This document shows positions 34,425-43,484 of a DNA stretch of 64,000 nucleotides, piece by piece (the first letter of the stretch is position 1; every line of letters begins with the position of its first letter). Source of the stretch: an uncultured Parabacteroides sp. GTDB taxonomy: Bacteria > Bacteroidota > Bacteroidia > Bacteroidales > Tannerellaceae. Made by a program: the position numbers and the translations under genes. A model generated the notes under the pieces. It was not told the origin of the DNA and did not search any database. It was given only the letters and a program-made list of their open reading frames with translations. The DNA is taken from positions 9,731 to 73,730 of the forward strand of contig UQLN01000019.1 in NCBI GenBank assembly GCA_900541965.1. Direction: 5' to 3'.

Positions 34425-36767
34425 TCAGAACGGATAACCAACGGCAAAATGCCAAGCGAAATTGTCCTTGAAATTCGGGGACAGGATAGCCCAGCGGTCT
34501 CTGCCCGAACGCTGAGGATCGTACGCTTTCATACCGGTATCGAAACGAACCAGGAAGAAATCGAAGTCCAGACGAAGACCCAGTCCGTATGAAACAGCTA
34601 TCTCTTTATAAAAACGGGAAAAATCAAAATTACCATTCGGGCGATCTTCATATTTATGGAATGTCCAGACATTGCCTGCATCGATAAACGCAGCCATTTC
34701 GAATTTCCAGAATAACTTTGTTCGATATTCCACATTCAAATCCAAACGGATATCACCAATCTGCTGGGCAAATGATTTAACTGAATCTATCGGCATACCA
34801 CCCGGTCCGAGTGAACGTACAGACCAGCCTCTCACACTGTTTGCCCCACCGGAAAAATAACTACGTTCGAAAGGTAACATTTTTGAATTTCCATACGGAA
34901 ATCCTACACCTATCCCAATATGGTAAGCGATATGGTTACGGCTATCCAGAACAATTCGCTTACTGAAATCCGCATCTCCTTTTATAAACTGGGAGTAATT
35001 GATACCAAAAAATTTATAACGTCCTTCTGCATCTTTTTCAGAACCTGTCATCTTAGATAATGCATACAACAAGTTTCCGGCCATCTCAAAAGAAAAACGC
35101 ATAGAATGTGTATTCCTGAGCCGGTTTTCCGGATTGTAAGAATTAAACGAATAAGTATACCCGGCACCAACAATAAACTGGTCGGTAAAATTGTACAGTA
35201 ATGTAGATTCCGGCAATGTAGACTTAAATGTAGAATCTATATTAGGCAATTGCACATAATCCACATCCAGTAATTTAAAGACATGACGTGCTTGCGAATT
35301 ACTCCTATCCTGCCATATATAACTCCATCCCCCGGAAAGAATGGCACGCTGAAATTCCGGACGCGTCTGAAAACTATAACTAAGTTTTAATTCAGTTGTC
35401 GCCCTGAGCCTGCGCTTAAAATTATCTGTAACGAACGGAAATAAAAACCGGGGGAATAAAACAGAAGTCTCAGCCCCCAACTCCCAATAACTGCTCGTTT
35501 GTTTGGATAGAGCCTCAAAAGCCCCCCTGATTTTTGCAGAGAAAACTTCGGAACCTTTAAATATATTACGATGCTGATAATTCAAACTGGAAGCAAATCC
35601 CAAATCACCGGCAGAGTTAGTTCCTTCAACATCCACCCCGAATCCTTGCAATTTAGCTGGTGATGTGAGAATTGTACAATTCAGTTTCATCGTATCATTC
35701 TCCTCTATTTCCGAAAAACGGATATTTACATTCCTCAAAGCCCTCAATGTAGAAAATGCCGAATAAGTCTGTTCCACACTCCGGTCATTGTATAATTTTC
35801 CAGGAGTGATAAAATTACTTCTTCTCAACACATTCGGACGAATGGAATGTCCCCTTTTACCGTACAGGATCTTTACTCCGCTTTTATTATCTACCGTATC
35901 ACGCACGAAAGATGCATCTTCATCCAACGTCAGCGGGTCATAATCCGTTACTATTGCTACATCTTTGATATAATAAGGACGGTGTAAAGTATCCACAATG
36001 GTTCCATCCTGTTGTTGAAGCCGGTAAGGCTTGAGAAGCATATAAAGATTAACGATATTACGATTAAAAGAGCTATCCGCAACATAAGACAGGTAATCCC
36101 GGTTAAATGCATAATATCCGCGTCTACGCAATAATGTCGTGATACGTTGCCGCTCTTTATCCAGCACATCCCGGTCAAACAATGCACTGTCTTTTATCAG
36201 CGAAGTATAATCATCCGAATAAGTCCGGAATGCAGATGATAACACGGAACGGCGTGGAGGCTTCATTCTGGCGATACTGTCAATTACCGGATCATCCAAT
36301 GACATTCCATAATGATTAATCCGGTAAGGTTCATTCGGTACTATATTGTATCTTACGACTGCTTTCTTATGCCTGGATGTATCAATCGAAGCAGAGACTT
36401 CTGCATTGACATAGCCTTTATTGATGCAAAAACGTTGAAGTTCGTTAACCGACTGGTCTACCAACAAAGTATCGAGTATAACAGGAGGTTCACCTATCCT
36501 GCGAAGCTGTTTGTTTATCCATCTCTTTTCATTTTTTCCGGACCAGTCATAGACAAAAAGCTGCCATTTCATCAAGCCGAACACTTTAAAGTTCGGTTGT
36601 TGCCGCAAATAAGGTTTTACGTCGGATGTTTTAAAGACTTTACCTTTCGTTTCTATCTCTACCTTATCCAACAAATATTCCCCGTCGCCAACAAACTTTG
36701 TCGAACTACAGGCTGCCAGTATCCATGCAAGACTTATGGAATATAATATACGGAGGTTTCCCTTCAT
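34425..36767 (-). CDS. tamL: TamL-type lipidated BamA/TamA-family outer-membrane protein
   Basis: This is a 780-residue Omp85 protein that begins with a lipoprotein signal and lipobox LAAC, the mark of the TamL version found in Bacteroidetes. POTRA-like repeats cover about residues 25-380 (VFKTSDVKPYLRQQPNFK, INKGYVNAEVSASIDTSRH, RRRGYYAFNRDYLSYVAD, GKLYNDRSVEQTYSAF). The barrel follows, with the family signature FSGGANSVRGWSVRSLGPGG and the C-terminal WHFAVGYPF ending in phenylalanine. With TamB it is thought to help insert outer-membrane proteins or move lipids. No tamB gene is adjacent. It diverges from the trmH-type gene. Confidence 0.92.
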   Translation of the reverse strand: MKGNLRILYSISLAWILAACSSTKFVGDGEYLLDKVEIETKGKVFKTSDVKPYLRQQPNFKVFGLMKWQLFVYDWSGKNEKRWINKQLRRIGEPPVILDTLLVDQSVNELQRFCINKGYVNAEVSASIDTSRHKKAVVRYNIVPNEPYRINHYGMSLDDPVIDSIARMKPPRRSVLSSAFRTYSDDYTSLIKDSALFDRDVLDKERQRITTLLRRRGYYAFNRDYLSYVADSSFNRNIVNLYMLLKPYRLQQQDGTIVDTLHRPYYIKDVAIVTDYDPLTLDEDASFVRDTVDNKSGVKILYGKRGHSIRPNVLRRSNFITPGKLYNDRSVEQTYSAFSTLRALRNVNIRFSEIEENDTMKLNCTILTSPAKLQGFGVDVEGTNSAGDLGFASSLNYQHRNIFKGSEVFSAKIRGAFEALSKQTSSYWELGAETSVLFPRFLFPFVTDNFKRRLRATTELKLSYSFQTRPEFQRAILSGGWSYIWQDRSNSQARHVFKLLDVDYVQLPNIDSTFKSTLPESTLLYNFTDQFIVGAGYTYSFNSYNPENRLRNTHSMRFSFEMAGNLLYALSKMTGSEKDAEGRYKFFGINYSQFIKGDADFSKRIVLDSRNHIAYHIGIGVGFPYGNSKMLPFERSYFSGGANSVRGWSVRSLGPGGMPIDSVKSFAQQIGDIRLDLNVEYRTKLFWKFEMAAFIDAGNVWTFHKYEDRPNGNFDFSRFYKEIAVSYGLGLRLDFDFFLVRFDTGMKAYDPQRSGRDRWAILSPNFKDNFAWHFAVGYPF

Positions 36768-36787
36768 TCTTCAAGCTTTTACGCACG

Positions 36788-36825
36788 CAAATGTAGTTGA
36801 AATTAAATAAATTCCTGTACATTTG
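36788..36825. promoter_or_regulatory. divergent -7 boxes of tamL and the RNA methylase
   Basis: CAAATGTA (36788-36795, read as TACATTTG on the - strand) serves tamL, and TACATTTG (36818-36825) serves the methylase at 36845. The two boxes are mirror copies 22 bases apart, so the -33 regions of the two promoters overlap. Confidence 0.6.
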
Positions 36826-36844
36826 TTTTGTAAAAAGAACAAAT

Positions 36845-37612
36845 ATGCTAAGTAAAGCTAAAGTAAAATATATCCGTTCGCTTGAACTTAAAAAATACAG
36901 AAACGAAGAAAATGCCTTCGTAGCAGAAGGGAATAAATTAGTTGCCGACATGATGAACGCCTTCGAATGTGAACTTTTAGTAGCTAAACCATCATGGATG
37001 GCAACCCAAGGCGACATCCCGGCAAAGGAATTGCTTGTAGCAGAAGAAGATGATATCCGGAAAGCCAGTTTCCTGAAAAATCCCCAGGATGTATTAGCCG
37101 TATTTAAGTATCCGATATGGAAACTGGAAGACGTACATCCCGAAACATCCCTTGTCCTTGCTTTGGATGGCATACAAGATCCCGGAAATTTAGGCACAAT
37201 TATCCGGTTAGCTGACTGGTTTGGCATCGAGCACATCGTTTGCAGCCAAGATACGGCAGATGTATTCGGCCCCAAAACGGTACAGGCAACAATGGGAGCT
37301 TTAGCGCATGTCAATGTGCATTATACCCAACTGGAAGAATATCTTAGAAAGCAGTCACAACAAGGTATCCCATTATTCGGGACTTTTTTGGATGGGGAAA
37401 ATATGTATACCAAAGAATTATCCGGTAACGGTATTCTTATAATGGGAAATGAAGGCAACGGCATACGCCCTGAAATCGAAGCATTGATAAACGAGAAACT
37501 ATATATTCCAAGTTTTCCGCCGGAAAGAGAAACCTCAGAGTCGCTTAATGTAGCCATTGCTACGGCTGTTGTCTGTGCAGAATTCCGCCGGCGGCAAGGA
37601 AATGCCGGTTAA
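36845..37612 (+). CDS. SpoU/TrmH-family RNA 2'-O-methyltransferase
   Basis: The start is the ATG at 36845; the TTG at 36797 lies upstream of the promoter box. The 255-residue protein has an N-terminal substrate-binding domain (KAKVKYIRSLELKKYRNEENAFVAEG). The SPOUT domain follows with the three family motifs LDGIQDPGNLGTIIRLADWFG, IMGNEGNGIRPEI and IPSFPPERETSESLNVAIATAV, which form the knotted AdoMet site. It should methylate a ribose in rRNA or tRNA; the exact nucleotide is unknown. Its 3' end overlaps the convergent small gene by 78 bases. Confidence 0.94.
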   Translation: MLSKAKVKYIRSLELKKYRNEENAFVAEGNKLVADMMNAFECELLVAKPSWMATQGDIPAKELLVAEEDDIRKASFLKNPQDVLAVFKYPIWKLEDVHPETSLVLALDGIQDPGNLGTIIRLADWFGIEHIVCSQDTADVFGPKTVQATMGALAHVNVHYTQLEEYLRKQSQQGIPLFGTFLDGENMYTKELSGNGILIMGNEGNGIRPEIEALINEKLYIPSFPPERETSESLNVAIATAVVCAEFRRRQGNAG

Positions 37613-37918
37613 AAGAAGGAGTTGTACCGAATCACCAGTCTCTATATCCAAAGAAAAACCGTTTTGTTTTAAGACATCGGATAGTATTACGGCGCGGGAC
37701 TTTCCTGTCTCCCATTGGATAGAAACAGAGATTTTTTCCAAAGATTTCATTTCTTCACCACATGCGACTGGAACAAGTATTCCATCATAAAATTCCGTAC
37801 CTGCAATTTCCCCATCCAAAGGGAAAACACCTGTAAAAGCCCTCTGGTTATCCAGCTCGACATAATGCATACGATAAAGTTGCTGGTAATATGTATAATG
37901 TGAAGCTACCCGCCGCAT
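37535..37918 (-). CDS. small conserved-looking protein of unknown function, last in the lspA operon
   Basis: From the ATG at 37918 the product has 127 residues (a GTG one codon upstream is also possible). It starts RRVASHYTYYQQLYRMHYVEL and has a beta-rich middle (FTGVFPLDGEIAGTEFYDGILV). No signal peptide or membrane helix is seen. The ATG shares a base with the stop of the DUF4296 gene (TGATG), so it is translationally coupled and probably real. Its end runs 78 bases into the 3' end of the methylase gene on the other strand. No known domain is recognised. Confidence 0.75.
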   Translation of the reverse strand: MRRVASHYTYYQQLYRMHYVELDNQRAFTGVFPLDGEIAGTEFYDGILVPVACGEEMKSLEKISVSIQWETGKSRAVILSDVLKQNGFSLDIETGDSVQLLLLTGISLPPAEFCTDNSRSNGYIKRL

Positions 37919-38709
37919 CACTCATTTTTGGTACTGTCAGGTTTAGCTATTTCATCCAATCGTCCGTAGTTATATTTCATCAGGCTCAGGCTATCCACAT
38001 ATACTTTATAATAAGAAGCCGAATCCGCATTATTCATAAAGATATGTCCATAAACACTTTTCACCCGCTTGGTTGGAAGACTTTTTACGATCGTTTCATA
38101 ATAACCGTCCTTCGATATTTTCTTATTCACAGTTATAGTTGTATCTCCCTGGAATACACTTAAACGAACCTCCGGCTTATATTTCCATTTTTCGTTAATA
38201 CCCCAGACATTCATACCAAGGACAAACGCACTACCCGAAGAATAACTGGTCTTAGGCTCCACATTAAATGCAACTCCGTTAAAAATAGCATCCGGTTCTA
38301 AAGCCAGAAACCTGCGGCGTGGCCATATATCTATTGAATCTTCTTTATCGACAGTTACATTAATTTGTACGTCACCAAGAGCCTTCTGACGTTTGTTCAA
38401 TTCGGCAAGTACACGGTCGCATACCCCCATATAAATATCCAGATTGCGGCCATACCAAACCAAAGAGGAATCATAAACAGCTTCCGTTATCTCATGTTTT
38501 TGGAATACAGATTGGAACACAGCTTCTTTATGAGCTTCATCCGGGAATTTATCCGGATACTGATAAATCATGGCTTCTGCCAATTGCATATCAATCAGCA
38601 CGGACTGCATATCCTTCTCCGACAGAAGCCCGCCGGGAACTTTACTACAAGCAACCGCTATCATACCCAAAAATATGACAAAACCATATTTATGCAGCCA
38701 ACTCCGCAT
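37918..38709 (-). CDS. DUF4296 lipoprotein
   Basis: This 263-residue protein has a lipoprotein signal (lipobox AVAC) followed by KVPGGLLSEKDMQSVLIDMQLAEAMIYQ, the DUF4296 start. Helical text continues (VFQSVFQKHEITEAVYDSSLVWYGRNLDIYMGVCDRVL). The C-terminal part is beta-like. DUF4296 genes commonly follow lspA in Bacteroidetes, and here it lies 4 bases after it. Function unknown; a periplasmic or outer-membrane role is likely. Confidence 0.9.
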   Translation of the reverse strand: MRSWLHKYGFVIFLGMIAVACSKVPGGLLSEKDMQSVLIDMQLAEAMIYQYPDKFPDEAHKEAVFQSVFQKHEITEAVYDSSLVWYGRNLDIYMGVCDRVLAELNKRQKALGDVQINVTVDKEDSIDIWPRRRFLALEPDAIFNGVAFNVEPKTSYSSGSAFVLGMNVWGINEKWKYKPEVRLSVFQGDTTITVNKKISKDGYYETIVKSLPTKRVKSVYGHIFMNNADSASYYKVYVDSLSLMKYNYGRLDEIAKPDSTKNE

Positions 38710-38713
38710 ACTA

Positions 38714-39337
38714 TTATTTTTTATTTTCTGATTTAGAAAGACTTTCCGATAAAGTGTGGCGGTAAAATATCAGTAACAAAAATACACCCACACAAATAGC
38801 AGAATCTGCCAAATTAAAAATAGGACGGAAAAATTCGAAATCCTGTCCGCCCCAAACAGGCAACCAATCCGGTAGAGTGGTTTTAATTAAAGGGAAATAA
38901 AACATATCCACCACTTTTCCATGCAACCAGGGTGCATATCCTCCACCTTCCGGCATAAAGGTTGCTACCTGACCAAAACTATGATTAAATACGACACCAT
39001 AAAAGATTGAATCTATTATATTTCCGATAGCTCCGGCAAATATCAGCGCAACACAGGCTATAAAACCAAATTTATAATTATCTTTCACCAGTTTGTAAAG
39101 ATAATAACCGATAAACCCAACAGCAATAATCCTGAAAATAGATAAGAATAATTTCCCTATCACTTCAATACCGAACGCCATACCGGGATTCTCCGTGAAA
39201 TAAATATAGAACCACGAAGTTATTTCCTTGTATTCGTGTAATTGCATATGGGTCTTCACCCATATTTTCAAAACTTGGTCAAGAAGAAGGAGCAGCATTA
39301 CAATTAACACTGCTCCCCAACCTTTGGAATATTTCAT
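38714..39337 (-). CDS. lspA: lipoprotein signal peptidase
   Basis: The 207-residue membrane protein is LspA (signal peptidase II), which cleaves prolipoproteins before the lipidated cysteine. Four membrane segments and the catalytic Asp motifs are visible: GAIGNIIDSIFYGVV and FNLADSAICVGV. The stretch YFTENPGMAFG near residue 50 is the usual first conserved block. An insertion near GKVVDMFYFPLIKTTLPDW makes it longer than the E. coli protein (164 residues), as is usual in Bacteroidetes. Its start directly follows the stop of the upstream DksA-like gene. Confidence 0.96.
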   Translation of the reverse strand: MKYSKGWGAVLIVMLLLLLDQVLKIWVKTHMQLHEYKEITSWFYIYFTENPGMAFGIEVIGKLFLSIFRIIAVGFIGYYLYKLVKDNYKFGFIACVALIFAGAIGNIIDSIFYGVVFNHSFGQVATFMPEGGGYAPWLHGKVVDMFYFPLIKTTLPDWLPVWGGQDFEFFRPIFNLADSAICVGVFLLLIFYRHTLSESLSKSENKK

Positions 39338-39718
39338 TTACTTAGCGCCTCCTTGTTTAGCTTCAATACTCAAAGTTGCATGAGGTACCGCACGTAGTCT
39401 TTCTTTTGGAATCAGTTTACCTGTTTCACGACAGATACCATACGTTTTATTTTCAATGCGAATCAAAGCCGCCTGCAAATTTTGAATAAACTTCATCTGG
39501 CGCTGTGCCAGACGGCCTGCTTCTTCTTTTGATAAAGTAGCAGCACCTTCTTCCAAAACCTTGAATGTAGGAGATGTATCAGCCACGTCGTTACCATCCG
39601 AATTAGTTACACCGGACCTCAACAAATCATAATCCTTTTTCGCTTTTTCCAGCTTCTCTAATATTATGGCGCGAAACTCCTCGAGTTCAGCATCCGAATA
39701 TCTCGTTTTCTCTGCCAT
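39338..39718 (-). CDS. DksA/TraR-family protein with most zinc-finger cysteines lost
   Basis: The 126-residue protein has the coiled-coil start RYSDAELEEFRAIILEKLEKAKKDYDLLR and the acidic tip DGNDVADTSPTF, then a finger-like C-terminal domain. In a DksA finger four cysteines follow the pattern C-x2-C-x17-C-x2-C. Here only the first is kept (GICRETGKLIPKERL), and the others are Thr, Ser and Ala (ATLSIEA), so zinc cannot bind in the usual way. The fold may be held by packing alone, and such forms are common in Bacteroidetes. It may bind RNA polymerase. First gene of the operon with lspA. Confidence 0.9.
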   Translation of the reverse strand: MAEKTRYSDAELEEFRAIILEKLEKAKKDYDLLRSGVTNSDGNDVADTSPTFKVLEEGAATLSKEEAGRLAQRQMKFIQNLQAALIRIENKTYGICRETGKLIPKERLRAVPHATLSIEAKQGGAK

Positions 39719-39733
39719 GGTTTTTTAAATTAA

Positions 39734-39847
39734 TAATAATTAATCAACAATGAAGAGTGAAGAACAAACTAATGTTAATAAGCTTCACTTGAAGGCAAAT
39801 ATAGTGCATTTCTTGAATTATTCACTCCTCATCATTAATTATTCATT
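39734..39847. repeat. inverted-repeat unit of about 114 bp (MITE-like)
   Basis: The left arm (39734-39763) and right arm (39818-39847) are imperfect inverted copies built from TAATTAAT, GATGA and GAGTGAA. They enclose 54 bases that carry the DksA-like promoter box. The unit lies between ileS and the DksA-like gene. Such TGAAGAGTGAA/TTCACTCTTCA units resemble dispersed Bacteroidales repeats. Confidence 0.55.
39796..39803 (-). promoter_or_regulatory. -7 box of the DksA-like/lspA operon
   Basis: TATATTTG on the - strand matches TAnnTTTG and lies inside the loop of the inverted-repeat unit, giving a leader of about 75 bases. The -33 element is weak. Confidence 0.45.
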
Positions 39848-39853
39848 CTATAT

Positions 39854-42800
39854 TCATACTTTTTCAATACGGACTGAAAGTTTAAAATCTTCAAAATCCA
39901 GTTCTGTTGCATCACTAATTGCTTCTTCTTCAATCTCAACACTTACAGCAAGCACCTGATTTGCTATGTATGAACCGAAATCTTTGATTGCTTCATCCAT
40001 TTCGTCCGAAGAAAGAACAGTTACCGCGATTTTATCCGTAATATCGTATCCGTTGCTCTTACGTAAGTTCTGGATACGGTTTACCAATTCACGTGCCAAA
40101 CCTTCTTTTTTCAGTTCATCCGTTACAGTAATATCCAATGCTACTGTCAAGCGTCCCTGGTTTGCAACCAGCCAGCCCGGAATGTCTTCTGAGATGATCT
40201 CAACGTCCGCCAATTCTACAACAGCCTCTTGACCTTCAATGTTCAAAGAGAATGAACCCGCTTTTTCAAAAGCATTGATATCATCCTGACTCATAGACTG
40301 AATAGCAGCAGCAAGGCTCTTCATTATTTTTCCGTAACGCGGGCCTAATTTCTTAAAGTCCGGTTTGATTCTCTTCACCAGGATACCTGCGGAATTACCG
40401 ACAAACTTCAAGTCTTTCACATTCACCTCATTCAAAATCAAAGCCTTCACAGCTTCGATACTTTCCTGCTGGTGTGCATCCAGAACCGGAACCATTATCG
40501 TCTGTAGCGGCTGACGCACCTTAATATTTACCTTACGGCGCAAAGCCAGTACCATAGAAGAGATATCCTGTGCAATCTGCATACGTTCTTCCAGGTCCTT
40601 ATCGATCATATCCTCATGACAAACAGGGAAATCAGACAAGTGAACAGATTCTACATTTTCGCGTCCGGTAACAGCAATCAAATCCAAGAACAACTGGTCT
40701 GCATAGAACGGTGCGATAGGAGCCATCAGTTTAGCTACCGTTTCCAGGCAAGTATATAAAGTCTGGTAAGCAGAAAGCTTATCGGTAGTCATACCTCCAC
40801 CCCAGAAACGACGGCGGTTCAGGCGTACATACCAGTTACTCAGGTTATCATTCACAAAATCAGAGATAGCACGTCCCGCACGAGTCGGTTCGTATGCTTC
40901 CAGATAACTGTCCACATCCTTTACCAAAGTATTCAGCAATGACAGAATCCAACGGTCGATTTCAGGACGTTCCGCCCATGCAATATCTGCTTCGGAATAA
41001 TTAAATCCGTCCACATTAGCATACAGCGAGAAGAATGAATATGTATTATATAACGTACCGAAGAATTTACGACGAACTTCCTCAATACCATCTATATCAA
41101 ATTTGATATTATCCCACGGAGAAGCATTCGTAATCATATACCAACGCAATGGGTCGGAACCGTGTTGCTCTATTGTAGAGAACGGGTCAACGGCATTACC
41201 CAGACGTTTGGACATTTTATTACCATTCTTATCCAACACCAAGCCATTCGAAACAACAGCTTTATAAGCAACACTGTCGAATACCATTGTTGCCAGTGCA
41301 TGCAATGTGAAGAACCATCCACGTGTCTGGTCCACACCTTCGGCAATGAAATCAGCAGGATAAACCTCACGGTTGTCTAAAACTTCTTTGTTTTCAAACG
41401 GATAATGTATCTGTGCATAAGGCATAGCACCTGAATCGAACCAAACATCGATAAGGTCCGTTTCACGCTTCATCGGCTTTCCGTTCTCGGATACAAGAAT
41501 TATATCGTCCACATAAGGACGGTGCAAATCTATCTTTTCGTAATTTTCCTGTGTATATTCACCCGGATGGAAGCCTTTATAAGGATTGGATTCCATCAGT
41601 CCGGCTTTAACAGCCTTTTCAATTTCATTATACAATTCTTCTACGGAACCTATACACTTTTCTTCGCTACCGTCTTCTGTACGCCAGATAGGAAGCGGAG
41701 TTCCCCAATAGCGGCTACGGCTCAGATTCCAGTCTTGCAGGTTTTCCAGCCATTTGCCGAAACGTCCCGTACCCGTACTCTGAGGTTTCCAGTTGATTGT
41801 ATTATTCAGTTCAATCATCCGTTCGCGACAAGCAGTTGTACGGATAAACCAACTATCCAACGGATAATACAATACGGGCTTGTCCGTACGCCAGCAGTGC
41901 GGATAATTATGGACATGCTTTTCGATACGGAACACACGGTTCTGTGCTTTCAGCATCATACAGATTTCGACATCCAGTGTTTCGTCTTTTTCGCCTTTTG
42001 TCGGATCGTAAGCATTCTTTACAAACTTACCCTGCCACGGATCATAATCGGCAGCATTCATACATGTTTGTACATACTCCGGATCCAGATCTTCCAATAA
42101 ATAGAATTTACCTGTCATGTCAACCATCGGACGGCGTAATCCGTCTTTATCCACCATCATCAACGGAGGTATACCGCTTGCTTTTGCAACCCGGTCGTCA
42201 TCCGCACCGAATGTCGGAGCGATATGTACAATACCTGTACCATCTTCAACAGTTACATAATCGCCGGTGATAACACGGAAAGCACCTTCTCCCGGATTTA
42301 CCCATGGAATCAGCTGCTCGTAATGCATACCTGCCAATTCCGGACCTTTCCACTCGCCTACAACTTTAAACGGAATCAATTTATCGCCCGGTTTATAATC
42401 GGACAAAGCCAAATCAGCCGCTTTCGGATTGAAATGAGCATTCAACAGGTCTTTTGCCAATACAACAGTCATCGGCATACCTGTATATGAATTGTAAGTC
42501 TGGACAGCTACATAAGAGATATTCGGCCCCACACAAAGAGCGGTATTGGAAGGTAGTGTCCAAGGCGTAGTCGTCCATGCCAGGAAGAACGGTTCCCCGA
42601 ACTCTGTCATTTCCGGTTTCGGATCCAATATGCGGAACTGCGCCGTACAAGTCGTATCCTTCACATCCCGGTAACAGCCCGGCTGGTTCAACTCGTGTGT
42701 ACTCAATCCGGTACCAGCAGCCGGCGAATACGGCTGAATTGTATATCCCTTATACAGTAAACCTTTCTTATATAATTCTTTCAGCAAATACCATAAGGTT

Positions 42801-43276
42801 TCAATATAGCGGTTATCATAAGTGATATACGGATTTTCCATATCCACCCAATAGCCCATTTTCTGTGTAAGGTCTTCCCATTCTTTGGTAAACTTCATCA
42901 CATCCTTACGGCATGCTGCATTATATTCAGCAACGGATATCTTTTTGCCGATGTCTTCTTTCGTAATACCCAAAGCTTTTTCCACCCCCAGTTCAACCGG
43001 AAGTCCATGTGTATCCCATCCTGCTTTACGGTTCACCAGATAACCTTTCATCGTTTTGTAACGGCAGAAAATATCCTTAATCGAACGGGCAATAACATGA
43101 TGAATACCAGGCATACCATTTGCAGAAGGAGGACCTTCGTAAAACACAAACGATGGATGTCCTTTGCGGATTTCAAGACTCTTATGGAAGATGTCGCCAT
43201 CCTGCCATTTCTTCAGAACCTCTTTATTGACGTTCGACAAGTCAAATTTAGAGTATTCGGCAAATTTTTTACTCAT
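39854..43276 (-). CDS. ileS: isoleucyl-tRNA synthetase
   Basis: This is a 1140-residue class I synthetase that charges tRNA-Ile. The HIGH-type motif is PGIHHVIARSIKD near residues 56-68 and the second signature is NGNKMSKRLGN. The editing domain (TTTPWTLPSNTALCVGP) sits between them. The anticodon-binding domain and the long C-terminal part follow (VRQPLQTIMVP, SDEMDEAIKDFGSYIANQVL). The length and text fit the longer class of IleS, similar to the eukaryotic and mupirocin-resistant type, that Bacteroidetes use. It has a very good promoter upstream. Confidence 0.97.
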   Translation of the reverse strand: MSKKFAEYSKFDLSNVNKEVLKKWQDGDIFHKSLEIRKGHPSFVFYEGPPSANGMPGIHHVIARSIKDIFCRYKTMKGYLVNRKAGWDTHGLPVELGVEKALGITKEDIGKKISVAEYNAACRKDVMKFTKEWEDLTQKMGYWVDMENPYITYDNRYIETLWYLLKELYKKGLLYKGYTIQPYSPAAGTGLSTHELNQPGCYRDVKDTTCTAQFRILDPKPEMTEFGEPFFLAWTTTPWTLPSNTALCVGPNISYVAVQTYNSYTGMPMTVVLAKDLLNAHFNPKAADLALSDYKPGDKLIPFKVVGEWKGPELAGMHYEQLIPWVNPGEGAFRVITGDYVTVEDGTGIVHIAPTFGADDDRVAKASGIPPLMMVDKDGLRRPMVDMTGKFYLLEDLDPEYVQTCMNAADYDPWQGKFVKNAYDPTKGEKDETLDVEICMMLKAQNRVFRIEKHVHNYPHCWRTDKPVLYYPLDSWFIRTTACRERMIELNNTINWKPQSTGTGRFGKWLENLQDWNLSRSRYWGTPLPIWRTEDGSEEKCIGSVEELYNEIEKAVKAGLMESNPYKGFHPGEYTQENYEKIDLHRPYVDDIILVSENGKPMKRETDLIDVWFDSGAMPYAQIHYPFENKEVLDNREVYPADFIAEGVDQTRGWFFTLHALATMVFDSVAYKAVVSNGLVLDKNGNKMSKRLGNAVDPFSTIEQHGSDPLRWYMITNASPWDNIKFDIDGIEEVRRKFFGTLYNTYSFFSLYANVDGFNYSEADIAWAERPEIDRWILSLLNTLVKDVDSYLEAYEPTRAGRAISDFVNDNLSNWYVRLNRRRFWGGGMTTDKLSAYQTLYTCLETVAKLMAPIAPFYADQLFLDLIAVTGRENVESVHLSDFPVCHEDMIDKDLEERMQIAQDISSMVLALRRKVNIKVRQPLQTIMVPVLDAHQQESIEAVKALILNEVNVKDLKFVGNSAGILVKRIKPDFKKLGPRYGKIMKSLAAAIQSMSQDDINAFEKAGSFSLNIEGQEAVVELADVEIISEDIPGWLVANQGRLTVALDITVTDELKKEGLARELVNRIQNLRKSNGYDITDKIAVTVLSSDEMDEAIKDFGSYIANQVLAVSVEIEEEAISDATELDFEDFKLSVRIEKV

Positions 43277-43311
43277 ATCGCGTTATATTTATCTTTCTTC
43301 TAAAAATGATG

Positions 43312-43343
43312 CAAAGGTAGTGATTTTATTCAAAATAGACAAA
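43312..43343 (-). promoter_or_regulatory. promoter of ileS
   Basis: On the - strand TTTG (43343-43340), 20 bases, TACCTTTG (43319-43312), a full match; the leader is about 30 bases. No T-box is seen, as expected for this phylum. Confidence 0.75.
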
Positions 43344-43354
43344 GCGGTAAAGAA

Positions 43355-43398
43355 TTGACAGTTGACAAGTGACAGTTGACAGTTGACATGTGACAGTT
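43355..43398. repeat. six 7-bp tandem repeats
   Basis: TTGACAG, TTGACAA, GTGACAG, TTGACAG, TTGACAT, GTGACAG follow without gaps. The period is exactly 7 bases and the units differ at the first and last positions. The same family, in shorter blocks, lies at 17090-17170. It sits between the ileS promoter and the end of the DUF3810 gene; nothing else is seen in 43399-43484. Confidence 0.85.
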
Positions 43399-43484
43399 AT
43401 TTGAGTTTTCCGTTGATTAATTAACAAATTATAAAGCTCAATTGCCAATGCTTATACAAAGCTTGTCCACTGAAAAGATTTCAA

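Noticed and set aside
43277..43354. A T-box riboswitch before ileS
   Set aside because: The leader is only about 30 bases, too short for a T-box.
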